Source: Aquibacillus rhizosphaerae
GTDB lineage: Bacteria > Bacillota > Bacilli > Bacillales > Amphibacillaceae
Reading direction: 5' to 3'
Assembly: GCF_030282825.1 (NCBI RefSeq)
Contig: NZ_JASTZU010000058.1
Span: forward strand, 62,001 to 126,000
DNA: 64,000 nt
The position numbers and the translations under genes are program-made. Positions 46,656 to 54,892 of the stretch are shown one piece after another. The notes beneath the pieces were generated by a model. That model saw only the letters and a program-made list of their open reading frames with translations, did no database searches and was not told where the DNA came from. Position 1 is the stretch's first letter, and the number at the start of each line of letters is the position of its first letter.

Positions 46656-46851
46656 ATGGAAAGTCACTAATCTAACGAACTATGCAGGAAATCATCATTG
46701 CTGTTAGTGTAGACTATATTTCATCTGTCATAAACATACTTTTAGAAATCAGTCCTGCAAAAATAAATGTAGCTCAAATTCCACATTGAGACTTTACTTT
46801 AAGAGGTAAGCATTAGAACCTCCTTTTTGAAAAGACAAGTAAACATAGACA

Positions 46852-47685
46852 CTAATTATTTTCTTTGACAACAGTTAGTGGAAAATCTTGAACATCTTCC
46901 CCTGAAAATCCAACTGATTCTTTCCTAAGGTATGCAATCCAATATGCGCCTGCAACAAAAATAATACCACCAACGGCATTACCTAGAAAAACCGGAATAA
47001 AGTTTGTTAAATAGGCAGTCCAGCTAAAATAACCTGCAAAAATAGCTGCAGGGATCAGAAACATATTAGCTACCACGTGTTGGAATCCAATCGCTACAAA
47101 TGCCATAGTTGGAAACCAAATACTCAAAACTTTTCCTGCCATATCTTTTGCACCATAACTTAACCATACCGCAGAAGCAACTAACCAATTACATCCAATC
47201 CCAGATACAAAGGCTTGAACAAAAGATGCATCAAGCTTATGCTCAGCCACATGGATGGTTTGTGTTAAATAAACACCAGTTTCTGTTAAGCCAACAACAT
47301 GACCAAAAAAGTAAGCTACAAAAAGTGCTCCGATAAAATTACTTATCGTAATAACAATGAGATTCACACAGACTTGTATTGTACTTATTTTTTTAGCCAT
47401 TCTCGAAAGTGGTACAGCCATCATATTGCCTGTTAATAACTCACCACCAGCCATTAATGTCAATATTAATCCTAAAGGAAATAAAGAAGCACCTATAAAT
47501 GTAGAGAAACTCCCCCACTCTGCTGGCATACTTGCGGTCACTCGTATATATAATAAAAATCCTAATGCAATAAAAGCACCCGCTTGAAAACCTAATATGG
47601 TCGATTCCAAAATCGATAAATTCGCCTTTTTCTTTCCTGATGCAACAGTATAATTTGCTATTTCTTGCGGACTATAAAAGCCCAT
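46852..47685 (-). CDS. Formate/nitrite transporter family channel
   Basis: The product is 277 residues with six membrane helices. The family marks are FQAGAFIALGFLLYIRV (helix 1), LILTLMAGGELLTGNMMAVP (G-E-L-x-T-G-N motif in the re-entrant helix 2) and FVSGIGCNWLVASAVWLS (G-x-x-x-N-W motif, helix 5 region). FNT channels carry formate, nitrite or hydrosulphide across the membrane. With nirB-nirD about 10 kb away, nitrite is possible; formate is also possible since selenocysteine users often have formate dehydrogenase, though none is in the window. The gene is monocistronic. Confidence 0.9.
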   Translation of the reverse strand: MGFYSPQEIANYTVASGKKKANLSILESTILGFQAGAFIALGFLLYIRVTASMPAEWGSFSTFIGASLFPLGLILTLMAGGELLTGNMMAVPLSRMAKKISTIQVCVNLIVITISNFIGALFVAYFFGHVVGLTETGVYLTQTIHVAEHKLDASFVQAFVSGIGCNWLVASAVWLSYGAKDMAGKVLSIWFPTMAFVAIGFQHVVANMFLIPAAIFAGYFSWTAYLTNFIPVFLGNAVGGIIFVAGAYWIAYLRKESVGFSGEDVQDFPLTVVKENN

Positions 47686-47864
47686 ATAACCAGATCCCTT
47701 CTACAATTGTGAAACACCTCACATTATATTATACTCTTTCTTCATTAATACTTAAGTGAACAATTTGTAAACTTTTCTTAAGGAATAATTCTTGAAATGT
47801 CTAATATACTAAATTAATGAAAATACTAGATTTAGAAATTAACTTCGTTAGGTGGTGTTCAGTC

Positions 47865-48017
47865 ATGAGTGAACCAGAGTTTTTATTAACCTATAATGCA
47901 AGCAATTATGAGTGGTTTTTTTCTATTGATGAAATGATAGAATTTATCGAGGAACACAACCTCCAATCATACGAAGCCCTCCATATTCCTATTGCAGATG
48001 AGTTAGAATTATACTAG
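47865..48017 (+). CDS. Small acidic hypothetical protein (50 aa)
   Basis: I do not recognise this protein. The sequence runs MSEPEFLLTYNASNYEWFFS ... ALHIPIADELELY and is acidic with aromatic residues, perhaps a compact fold. The open frame begins at 47817, but GGTGGT lies eight bases before ATG 47865, which is preferred. It stands alone, divergent from the formate/nitrite channel gene. Confidence 0.55.
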   Translation: MSEPEFLLTYNASNYEWFFSIDEMIEFIEEHNLQSYEALHIPIADELELY

Positions 48018-48121
48018 GGACTATTGTAATTTTATCTAGTCTTTAATAGAACATACATGTACTATTAAGTAGGGAAAGTTTATCCTTTAGCCTCAATTAT
48101 TTTTAACTATAATACAGTGAG

Positions 48122-48231
48122 TCAATTTCATAATTACCTTATTCAGTCATCTGCGACAATATAGTTTGAAAATGGTTATATAGAACTATATATTGTTGTA
48201 GGTGACTACAATATTGGTATTATGAAATTGA
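48122..48231 (+). repeat. MITE-like element, longer copy
   Basis: It is bounded by terminal inverted repeats TCAATTTCATAATTACC and GGTATTATGAAATTGA. Just inside are TTATTCAGTCATCTGCGACA and a partly palindromic centre (ACTATATATTGTTGTAGGTG). The same ends and the same TTATTCAGTCATC..GCGACA segment occur in reverse at 53322-53379, where about 52 central bases are missing. There is no open frame, so it would depend on an outside transposase. Confidence 0.7.
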
Positions 48232-48323
48232 TTAATAATATGTAATAAATGCATTATCTACAAATAGTGATAAAATAACAATTTAACTTCTTAGAAAAAT
48301 TTGTCATTGGATGTGCAATCTTC

Positions 48324-49049
48324 ATGAAAAAATATAAAGTCATCATTGGACAACTACATGATCGGACTATAAACCTCCTCCTACTATTATTTGAAGAACT
48401 ACCCGATTTTGAAGTAGTTGCTTGCGTAAGAAAGGGAGAAGAATTTGTCGAGCAAACTTTACTATTGCATCCAGATATTGCAATTGTCGATATAAGTATT
48501 CCTGAATTTGATGGAATCACTATTATTAAGGAATGTCACATTTTACTCCCCAAGTTAAAAACTATCTTTCTAACACGTTCTACATCATTTGCAGTTAAAG
48601 CCTTCGAAGTTTCGGCAGTTGATTACATCATCATACCATTTAAAAAAAGTAGACTGATTTTAGCGTTGGAAAAAGTTAAAAAAGCTATCTTGCTCGAAAG
48701 TACAGCAAGCACTGATAATAACATTAGTGTTCTTACTGTTCGCGAAGGAAGTTTCTATTACTTTATTGATAAAAAAGATATTTTATATTTAGAAAAAGTC
48801 GGTCATGTAGTCTTTATTCATACAGTTGAAAAAATTTATAAAACTCAAGAGACGTTAGCCTATTACAATGACTCGATTGGTGATAATTTTATGAAGTCAC
48901 ACCGTTCCTACATTATAAATCTACAAAAGTTAAAATACATTGAACGATCTGGCAAAACCTTTTTAGCTAATTTTTATAATTATGATAAACCAGCATTTGT
49001 TTCAAAATACCAGTTAGAAAAAGTAATAAACAGAATAAACCAACCATGA
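48324..49049 (+). CDS. LytTR-family response regulator, atypical receiver
   Basis: The product is 241 residues. The receiver domain (about 1-120) has the phospho-acceptor aspartate in IAIVDISIPEFDG (D56) and the conserved lysine in IIPFKKSRL, but the acidic pair after strand 1 is lacking (VIIGQLHDR). The LytTR DNA-binding domain (about 135-238) shows YLEKVGHVVFIHTVEKIYKT and FMKSHRSYIINLQKLKYIER. No histidine kinase is adjacent. LytTR regulators usually control autolysis, competence or bacteriocins; the target is unknown. The ribosome site is weak. It lies inside the MITE-bracketed segment. Confidence 0.88.
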   Translation: MKKYKVIIGQLHDRTINLLLLLFEELPDFEVVACVRKGEEFVEQTLLLHPDIAIVDISIPEFDGITIIKECHILLPKLKTIFLTRSTSFAVKAFEVSAVDYIIIPFKKSRLILALEKVKKAILLESTASTDNNISVLTVREGSFYYFIDKKDILYLEKVGHVVFIHTVEKIYKTQETLAYYNDSIGDNFMKSHRSYIINLQKLKYIERSGKTFLANFYNYDKPAFVSKYQLEKVINRINQP

Positions 49050-49229
49050 TACATTACTATAATTCCAGTCATTTTTTTGAGAATATAGCATTTTTTCTCT
49101 AATAGAGCAATTTCATTTCTAGATAGTCTATTTCATTCGCTTAATAGTCAATCTCAACAATCTTACGTATAAAATTCTATTAGACCCTTCTCTATTAAAT
49201 GAATAAACTAGAGATTAGGGAGGGGTTTT

Positions 49230-49364
49230 ATGGAGAATATGTCGAATCAACAATTAATCGAAGCATATAAATCAGCTATTGCACTTAATTTAGACATTGA
49301 GTTTTTACATATATTAAGACAGGAATTACATGAAAGAAACATATTTATAACAGTTAAATTATAA
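49230..49364 (+). CDS. sda: Sporulation checkpoint inhibitor Sda (44 aa)
   Basis: The translation begins MENMSNQQLIEAYKSAIALN and continues LDIEFLHILRQELHERNIFI. The pattern L-x-x-x-L-I-E-x-Y-x-x-A ... LN-x-x-F-I-x-x-L matches Sda, a helical hairpin that binds the dimerisation domain of sporulation kinases such as KinA and blocks entry into sporulation when DNA replication is perturbed. GGGAGGGG lies seven bases before ATG, and a terminator follows. The gene is below the usual calling length. Confidence 0.82.
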   Translation: MENMSNQQLIEAYKSAIALNLDIEFLHILRQELHERNIFITVKL

Positions 49365-49377
49365 TGTTTTACAAAAT

Positions 49378-49415
49378 AAAGACATGAAGCTATTCTTTTG
49401 CCTCATGTCTTTATT
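49378..49415 (+). terminator. Terminator of sda
   Basis: AAAGACATGA / TCATGTCTTT, followed by ATTTATA. It also faces the end of selA on the other strand. Confidence 0.8.
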
Positions 49416-49464
49416 TATATCACATTTAATTAATGTACTTACTTCCGTTAAATCAAGTATTGTC

Positions 49465-50877
49465 TTATACATTACCCAAAAAGCGAAATCCTTCTAATAG
49501 TTCTGGTATCTCTTCATTTGAGATAGTTCTAAAATCCAACAGCACTTTCTCATCCTTCACTCGTGTAACAATCGATGGTTTATTATTTCTTAACTTTCTG
49601 GCTAAATTTTGAGATGAAAGTTGATGGTGACTTACTCCAACTACGTAGGTTGGTAACTCTACACCTGGCATAGTTCCTCCACCAATTTGCGAACTTTCTT
49701 CTAATATATCTAACTTATATTCAGTCGTAAGCTGATGTAGACTCCTTGAGAATTGATTTGCTTGTTTTAGAATCATCTCAAGTGGCTTTGTTATATCTCT
49801 TACAGTTGGGATTGTTTTTGCTTCCTCTTCTCCATAGATATAACTACATAATGTTTTTTCTAAACCAGCATAAGACATCTTATCAACACGGAGTACGCGT
49901 GCCAATTGGTGTTTTTTTAATTTTTGAATATAGTCTTTTTTTCCAACGATAATTCCAGATTGTGGTCCACCTAGCAGTTTATCTCCACTAAATGAAACAA
50001 GATCCACTCCTGTTTGGATTACATCTTTTACTAGCGGTTCATCACCAATGCCAAGTTGCTCAAAATTGAATAAAGATCCACTACCTAAATCCTCATAAAA
50101 AATCACATGGGGGTACTTGTTTTTTATTGCAACAAGATCTTTAGTATCTACAGATTCAGTGAACCCGATGGTTTTAAAGTTGCTCGTATGGACTTTTAAA
50201 ATCATACCGGTAGTTTCAGTAATCGCTTGTTGATAATCATAAAGATGTGTTTTATTTGTCGTCCCTACTTCTACGAGCTTTGCATCGCTTTCCTCCATGA
50301 TGGAAGAAACACGAAATGAACCACCGATTTCTACTAGTTGCCCTCTTGAGACGATTACTTCTTTATCCTTTGCCAAAGCCCTTAACACTAAATAAACAGC
50401 AGCTGCATTATTGTTTACGACCATTGCCGCTTCTGCACCTGTAATTTCAATTAATAAATCTTCTAAAATATCATGTCTTGACCCGCGTTTACCGGTCTCA
50501 ACATTGTATTCTAAATTTGAGTAATTACTTGCAACGTCTACCATTTGTTTAATCGCAGAATCACTTAAGCGAGCTCTTCCCAAATTTGTGTGTAATACTG
50601 TTCCGGTGGCATTAATCACTTTAAATAACCGTTCCTGTTGAAATATATGTAGTTTCTGTTCTGTAACGTCTAATATATATTGAAAAAATGCTTGTTTGGA
50701 TGGGTTTTCAACTGGCTCTTCACCTTCTATCAATTGCAATCGTAACAGATCAATTTCCGTTTGAATCGTTTTAGTCACTCGTGCTTCTGGTATGCTCAAT
50801 GTTTTAACAAGCTTTTCGAATTGTTCATCTTTTTGTAATTCATGAACTGGGGGTATGTATCTGAGTAATTCTTTCAT
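49465..50877 (-). CDS. selA: L-seryl-tRNA(Sec) selenium transferase
   Basis: The product is 470 residues, the usual length for SelA. The N-terminal domain (about 1-90) binds tRNA. The PLP-dependent core shows INATGTVLHTNLGRARLSD, EYNVETGKRGSRHDILEDLL and the Schiff-base lysine in LVSFSGDKLLGGPQSGIIVG (about 295). It converts seryl-tRNA(Sec) into selenocysteyl-tRNA(Sec) with selenophosphate from SelD. It lies downstream of the selW-like gene but behind a terminator, with its own TATAAT box at 50905-50910. ATG 50877 has AGGAGGA upstream. Confidence 0.96.
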   Translation of the reverse strand: MKELLRYIPPVHELQKDEQFEKLVKTLSIPEARVTKTIQTEIDLLRLQLIEGEEPVENPSKQAFFQYILDVTEQKLHIFQQERLFKVINATGTVLHTNLGRARLSDSAIKQMVDVASNYSNLEYNVETGKRGSRHDILEDLLIEITGAEAAMVVNNNAAAVYLVLRALAKDKEVIVSRGQLVEIGGSFRVSSIMEESDAKLVEVGTTNKTHLYDYQQAITETTGMILKVHTSNFKTIGFTESVDTKDLVAIKNKYPHVIFYEDLGSGSLFNFEQLGIGDEPLVKDVIQTGVDLVSFSGDKLLGGPQSGIIVGKKDYIQKLKKHQLARVLRVDKMSYAGLEKTLCSYIYGEEEAKTIPTVRDITKPLEMILKQANQFSRSLHQLTTEYKLDILEESSQIGGGTMPGVELPTYVVGVSHHQLSSQNLARKLRNNKPSIVTRVKDEKVLLDFRTISNEEIPELLEGFRFLGNV

Positions 50878-50898
50878 ACTAAGTCCTCCTACTAAGAT

Positions 50899-50935
50899 GC
50901 TTCTATTATAATGTCTTTGACGGTTAAAATAAAAT
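50899..50935 (-). promoter_or_regulatory. selA promoter
   Basis: On the minus strand TATAAT (50905-50910) lies about 28 bases before the selA start; the -35 (TTTATT at 17-base spacing) is poor. Together with the terminator just upstream this makes selA separately transcribed. Confidence 0.45.
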
Positions 50936-50941
50936 TTTTAT

Positions 50942-50983
50942 AGAAAAAAGTACTAAACGCCTTACATAGCATTTAGTACTTTA
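50942..50983 (-). terminator. Terminator of the selW-like gene
   Basis: AAAGTACTAAA / TTTAGTACTTT, followed on the minus strand by TTTCTA. It separates selB-selW from selA. Confidence 0.85.
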
Positions 50984-50998
50984 CATCAATTATTGGAA

Positions 50999-51232
50999 TT
51001 AATTACTGAATTCTTGAATTAGCACATCGAATTCTGGATATTCACCAGTTTCAAGCTTCGAATAAATCTTTTTATCATTGACAAAAATTTCAAAAGCCCC
51101 ACCCGAACTTGGGATTAACTCCAGCGATGATATGTCTGAACGAAAATGTGTAAACAACTGTTCCGCAAAACTTGCGGCTTTAGGTGCGTAGTTTCACTGC
51201 ATGCAAAATTCAATCTTTACTCTATAACTCAT
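50999..51232 (-). CDS. SelT/SelW/SelH (Rdx) family selenoprotein with in-frame UGA (Sec13)
   Basis: With the UGA at 51194-51196 read as selenocysteine the product is 77 residues: MSYRVKIEFCMQ-U-NYAPKAA ... FEIFVNDKKIYSKLETGEYP ... LIQEFSN. The C-x-x-U motif (C10-M-Q-U13) lies between a beta strand and a helix, and the G-G-x-F-E-I/V-x-V-N ... Y-S-K-L-x-T-G-x-x-P ending is the signature of the Rdx thioredoxin-like family (SelW-like). A hairpin CCGCAA-GTT-TTGCGG begins 16 bases after the UGA and is a plausible SECIS. The gene lies between selB and selA and ends at a terminator. Split by the stop, it escapes normal calling. The redox role is inferred from the family. Confidence 0.92.
51163..51177 (-). 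promoter_or_regulatory. Candidate bacterial SECIS hairpin in the selW-like gene
   Basis: The perfect 6-bp stem CCGCAA / TTGCGG with a GTT apex starts 16 bases after the UGA. Distance and in-gene location fit bacterial SECIS elements, but the apex lacks a clear GG, so recognition by SelB is unproven. Confidence 0.5.
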
Positions 51233-51335
51233 GTTGTAGGTCCTCCTTTTCCCTTTGTATTCTTTCTTTATTGTAATAAAAAGCACAGTAAAAATAAACA
51301 CATATCCTTTTAGGTCTGCTCTAATAAACTTCTAC

Positions 51336-53237
51336 TTATTTTTGCGCTAGCCAACATCTTTCCGATTCATTTCTTTCTGTAAACTGCAAATGATCAAGTA
51401 ATTCAAGTAATGGTATTAAATACTTTCTAGAAACGTTCCAAACCGTTTTTACTTGCTTTAAATTAAAACAATCACTTGTGTTTTCCCGTAATTGATCCAC
51501 AGCTTCATCAAAAGACTGCTTATGAACAAGTAATTCTTCTGTTAACAGATATGCTTGATTGGTTTGTACCAAGTATTTTTTTAAATTTAAACTGTCCTGT
51601 TCTGACAGTGGCGTATCCATGGTATAGTCTTCCCACTTTTGAACCGATAGACCGTCCGCCTTCAATTTACTAATTATTTCTTCCATTCGCGTTTTCCACT
51701 TTTCAGGCAGATGCGTATGGAAAGCAGTTTTTGCTATGAATTGATCAACCTTTTTTACCACCTTAGCTTCTAATAATTCTTTTAATGCATACTCAATTAA
51801 CTGCTTTGGAAAATAACTCCTTACTATCTGTATAAGCTCTGCTTTATTTTCACCTAATTGCATTGGATGACTTTCATGATAATCTTCTAGGGCTTGTAAT
51901 AGTAGATCTTGTAATTCCAAAACATGCTTAACAAGTGCGTATTTACCATTTAATATCTCTATGATTTGTTTGGAAGTCACTAATTCTTTTATAATTCTTT
52001 CTACCTCTACCTCTTCTAACGAAGTAGTTTGGATTAGTTTTGTTTTATCAACTAATTGCTCACTCATTAATACCTCGATAATCCGGTCTTCTGGAGTACC
52101 TTCGCGTTTTGTTTCTAACATCTTAATTGTGTCTTTACCAAATCGGTATTTACCTGCATTCGGTTCTACAATCCAGCCACCACCTATCGTCTCAACAGGG
52201 GTAGGTCTTCGTAAAATAAAGCGATCGCCTCGTCTGACAACAATTTCTTCATCAAGGCGAAGTTGACAAACGATCTCACCCGGTTCATTTAAAACTTCGT
52301 TCCGATCAAAAAATACGATTTTCCCCATTACTTCAGACGTTCCCACATGTATTTTAACAGGAGCACGCTGTTTAATGGGAAAACGCAAATCACTAACAAA
52401 TTGTAAAGACACATCAATTGTTTCCGTAACTAAGAAGTGATTAGAAGCAACCAAAACGTCTCCACGATTGACTTCGTTTTTATCTAGACCACTTATATTA
52501 ATTGCAGCTCGCTGTCCTGCTCTAGCGTGTTCTACATCCTTATGATGCACTTGGATGTTACGAGCTTTTACTTTATTGTTCTTTGGTAAAATAGTTAACA
52601 TACTTCCATTTTCTACAATTCCTTCATAAACAGTTCCACGGACGATAGTTCCTTGCCCTTGGGCCGTAAACACTTGATCGATTGGCAACCGAAATGAACC
52701 ATAAAGGTCTCGATGTTGAACCGATTTTAATTCACTGTAAATTTTCTCTTTTAACTGTTCGATTCCTTTCCCTGATATACTATCAACTTGCACCATCGGA
52801 GCTTCATAAAAGACGGTTTTAGATAAAACATCCTGAATATCTAAAGTGACTAACTCCAGTAGTTCCTCATCAACACGATCCATTTTGGTTATCGCAACGA
52901 TACAACGTTTAATTCCTAAAAACTCAAGAATCTCAATGTGTTCCTGTGTCTGAGGCATAACTCCCTCTTCAGCAGCAACGACCAATATTACCAGGTCAAT
53001 ACCCGCAACCCCTGCAATCATTTGCCTAATAAATCGTTCGTGTCCAGGAACATCAACGATAGAAACATGTACATTATCTTTTGTATGTAATGGAGCATAA
53101 CCTAGTTCTATCGAAATACTCCGTTCTTTTTCTTCTTTTAATCGATCAGTATCAATATTCGTTAATGCTTTTGTTAACGATGTTTTCCCGTGGTCGATAT
53201 GTCCTGCCATACCTATAGTAAAAAATGTTTCATCCAT
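51336..53237 (-). CDS. selB: Selenocysteine-specific translation elongation factor
   Basis: The product is 633 residues from the preferred start. The EF-Tu-like GTPase has [18 protein letters not shown] (G1), [18 protein letters not shown] (G3) and AITKMDRV (G4), followed by domains II-III (about 175-345) and the C-terminal winged-helix repeats (about 370-630) that bind the SECIS hairpin. It delivers selenocysteyl-tRNA(Sec) to UGA codons. ATG 53261 is in frame but has no ribosome site; GGTG lies six bases before ATG 53237. The selW-like gene follows 103 bases downstream. Confidence 0.95.
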   Translation of the reverse strand: MDETFFTIGMAGHIDHGKTSLTKALTNIDTDRLKEEKERSISIELGYAPLHTKDNVHVSIVDVPGHERFIRQMIAGVAGIDLVILVVAAEEGVMPQTQEHIEILEFLGIKRCIVAITKMDRVDEELLELVTLDIQDVLSKTVFYEAPMVQVDSISGKGIEQLKEKIYSELKSVQHRDLYGSFRLPIDQVFTAQGQGTIVRGTVYEGIVENGSMLTILPKNNKVKARNIQVHHKDVEHARAGQRAAINISGLDKNEVNRGDVLVASNHFLVTETIDVSLQFVSDLRFPIKQRAPVKIHVGTSEVMGKIVFFDRNEVLNEPGEIVCQLRLDEEIVVRRGDRFILRRPTPVETIGGGWIVEPNAGKYRFGKDTIKMLETKREGTPEDRIIEVLMSEQLVDKTKLIQTTSLEEVEVERIIKELVTSKQIIEILNGKYALVKHVLELQDLLLQALEDYHESHPMQLGENKAELIQIVRSYFPKQLIEYALKELLEAKVVKKVDQFIAKTAFHTHLPEKWKTRMEEIISKLKADGLSVQKWEDYTMDTPLSEQDSLNLKKYLVQTNQAYLLTEELLVHKQSFDEAVDQLRENTSDCFNLKQVKTVWNVSRKYLIPLLELLDHLQFTERNESERCWLAQK

Positions 53238-53321
53238 TCTGTCACCAGCTCTCTTATTCATTGCTAGTTATTACTTTAATCCTTGCTAAACGTTGATTCA
53301 AGCATAATGTAACTATGTTAA

Positions 53322-53379
53322 TCAATTTCATAATACCAAATTTGTCGCTGATGACTGAATAAAGTAATTATGAAATTGA
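53322..53379 (-). repeat. MITE-like element, shorter inverted copy
   Basis: The ends TCAATTTCATAATACC and GTAATTATGAAATTGA are the same as in 48122-48231, and the interior GTCGCTGATGACTGAATAAA is the reverse complement of that copy's inner arm. About 52 central bases are absent. It lies just upstream of selB, in opposite orientation to the other copy. Confidence 0.7.
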
Positions 53380-53392
53380 CTCCTGTATATAA

Positions 53393-53432
53393 AATAATTG
53401 GTTCATTGTATAAGAACAATGAACCAATTATT
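53393..53432 (-). terminator. Strong terminator of the 53-aa gene
   Basis: A 17-bp perfect stem (AATAATTGGTTCATTGT / ACAATGAACCAATTATT) with loop ATAAGA. Confidence 0.85.
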
Positions 53433-53441
53433 TGTTGTTCC

Positions 53442-53603
53442 TTAATCCTTTCTTTCCTCACGCTCATTCTCTACAACCCCTAATTGAACTTCAGGATTAT
53501 TAGACATTTCCATATCCACACCAGTCGTTGTTTTTTGATTTTTAGGTGTTTGTGGGAGCTTTGCTTTATTATTTTTACCATGACGATGTTCATCTCTACC
53601 CAT
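53442..53603 (-). CDS. Small hydrophilic protein (53 aa)
   Basis: I do not recognise this protein. From the preferred ATG 53603 (AGGTGG six bases upstream) it begins MGRDEHRHGKNNKAKLPQTP and ends VVENEREERKD. It is very hydrophilic, rich in Lys, Asn and Glu, with no hydrophobic core, similar in character to short spore-associated proteins of Bacilli. An open frame extends to 53663 without a ribosome site. It has its own terminator. Confidence 0.65.
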   Translation of the reverse strand: MGRDEHRHGKNNKAKLPQTPKNQKTTTGVDMEMSNNPEVQLGVVENEREERKD

Positions 53604-53725
53604 ATTTCTCCACCTCTTTTCTATGGTATACCTGCTTAGTATGAATAATTTTCTGTTAAACATGTGTAAGTGAAGTAAAAGATAGTTACCGTTGTTTCCT
53701 TATTATGTTTATACTATTCCAGTAG

Positions 53726-54328
53726 TTACTTTTTACTACTTTTTGCTTTAAAAAAGTCGCCACCTTTTTGTTTTTCATCATCTGTTCCCCAATGAATCTC
53801 TTTATCAATAGGTTGTAATCTTGGAATATGTTTGGAACAATGAATATATGCTTCATCTACCTTTACGACAACCCAACGTTCGGATTTATTTCCTTCTTGT
53901 TCTATTATATCGTTGAAGACTTTGTCTGACATGTCTATCGTAGATAGTTCTTTATTCTCAATTAACGAAGCAGTACCATTAACGTGTAAACCTATATTAT
54001 CTTCAAAAAAGTCAATAAACATTAAGCCAATATGCGGATTTTCCACAATATTACCTAGACTTGCCATTACACCGTTTCCTTTATATTCAGGATAGATTAA
54101 TGTTTTATTATTTATCACTCTTACAAATCCCGCTGAACCAGCGCGAAATGAAGCATCACAATTACCATCGCGATCGGCAGTAGAAATAAATACCATACCT
54201 TGTTTCGCAATAAATACTTTCATTTCTTCATTTAAATACTCTAACATCTGATTATGATAAAAGGCGTTTGCTCTTTTTGTAGTGTTGTATTTTTTCTGAA
54301 GTACGTTTTCACCTCTTGAATCAAACAT
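53726..54328 (-). CDS. Pyridoxamine 5'-phosphate oxidase-family flavin-binding protein
   Basis: The product is 200 residues. The split-barrel core (about 30-160) has KQGMVFISTADRDGNCDASF near the N-terminus and NPHIGLMFIDFFEDNIGLHV, the usual FMN-contacting strands of the PPOX fold. The C-terminal KVDEAYIHCSKHIPRL is typical of the family's general-stress or nitroreductase-like members, where the cysteine follows a conserved Y-x-H. The substrate is unknown. It is cytosolic and monocistronic, next to the tRNA-Sec gene but on the other strand. Confidence 0.85.
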   Translation of the reverse strand: MFDSRGENVLQKKYNTTKRANAFYHNQMLEYLNEEMKVFIAKQGMVFISTADRDGNCDASFRAGSAGFVRVINNKTLIYPEYKGNGVMASLGNIVENPHIGLMFIDFFEDNIGLHVNGTASLIENKELSTIDMSDKVFNDIIEQEGNKSERWVVVKVDEAYIHCSKHIPRLQPIDKEIHWGTDDEKQKGGDFFKAKSSKK

Positions 54329-54509
54329 ATTTTTTCATCCCCCAATTAATGTTCAAAAGATCAGTAAAAATAGTAGAACACCTATGAATAAAATTTCAAG
54401 CTTTACCAACTATGTTAGCTTATCCACCATCAACTTATCAATAATTATATATTATTATCAGAAAATTCAATCTATTATTAAGATCTCAAGATACGTTAGT
54501 ATTTTCCAC

Positions 54510-54538
54510 TTGGCATTCTCTTATAGTTCAGTTATACT
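54510..54538 (+). promoter_or_regulatory. Promoter of the tRNA-Sec gene
   Basis: TTGGCA, 17-base spacer, TATACT: a near-consensus vegetative promoter whose start point would fall about 25 bases before the mature tRNA. Confidence 0.8.
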
Positions 54539-54571
54539 AATTTTCGTGGTTTACAAATCTTTAACCCATTT

Positions 54572-54668
54572 GGGGTTGGATGGGTGACTGGTGTCCCCCT
54601 GGGTCTTCAAAACCCTGAGGAACCTGCGTGCCAGGTTCGGTGGGTTCGATTCCCACACAGTCCCGCCA
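54572..54668 (+). tRNA. selC: Selenocysteine tRNA, anticodon UCA
   Basis: The 97-nt gene folds as a tRNA-Sec. Acceptor GGGGTTGG pairs with the CAGTCCC end (two wobbles), then discriminator G and encoded CCA. D arm GGGTGA / TCCCCC has one mismatch. The anticodon arm is GGGT-CTTCAAA-ACCC with anticodon TCA. The long variable arm GAACCTG / CAGGTTC has loop CGTGC, and the T arm is GTGGG-TTCGATT-CCCAC. The total length and long variable arm are diagnostic. It has its own promoter and terminator. It reads UGA in the selW-like gene and in selD. Confidence 0.95.
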
Positions 54669-54689
54669 TATTAATATTAAAATAATCTG

Positions 54690-54723
54690 CCTTAGTTCTA
54701 GACATTTAGAGCTAAGGTTTTTT
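54690..54723 (+). terminator. Terminator of the tRNA-Sec gene
   Basis: CCTTAGTTCTA / TAGAGCTAAGG, 11-bp stem with loop of six, followed by TTTTTT. Confidence 0.9.
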
Positions 54724-54892
54724 GATTTTGATACCCGACTTTTTTTAACTTTTAAATTGCATTTAAGATGACAGATATAAACAAATCATACATAATCAAT
54801 ATGTTAACTTATCTAAGAATTGTTCCATAAGATTAAGCCCAAACTATAAAGGGTATAAGCACTGTGAAATTATTCAATAAAGGATGTCATAA

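Noticed and set aside
54384-54587. A 67-codon open frame on the plus strand upstream of and overlapping tRNA-Sec
   Set aside because: It has no ribosome site, a composition like translated AT-rich spacer, and it runs across the tRNA promoter and the 5' end of the tRNA.
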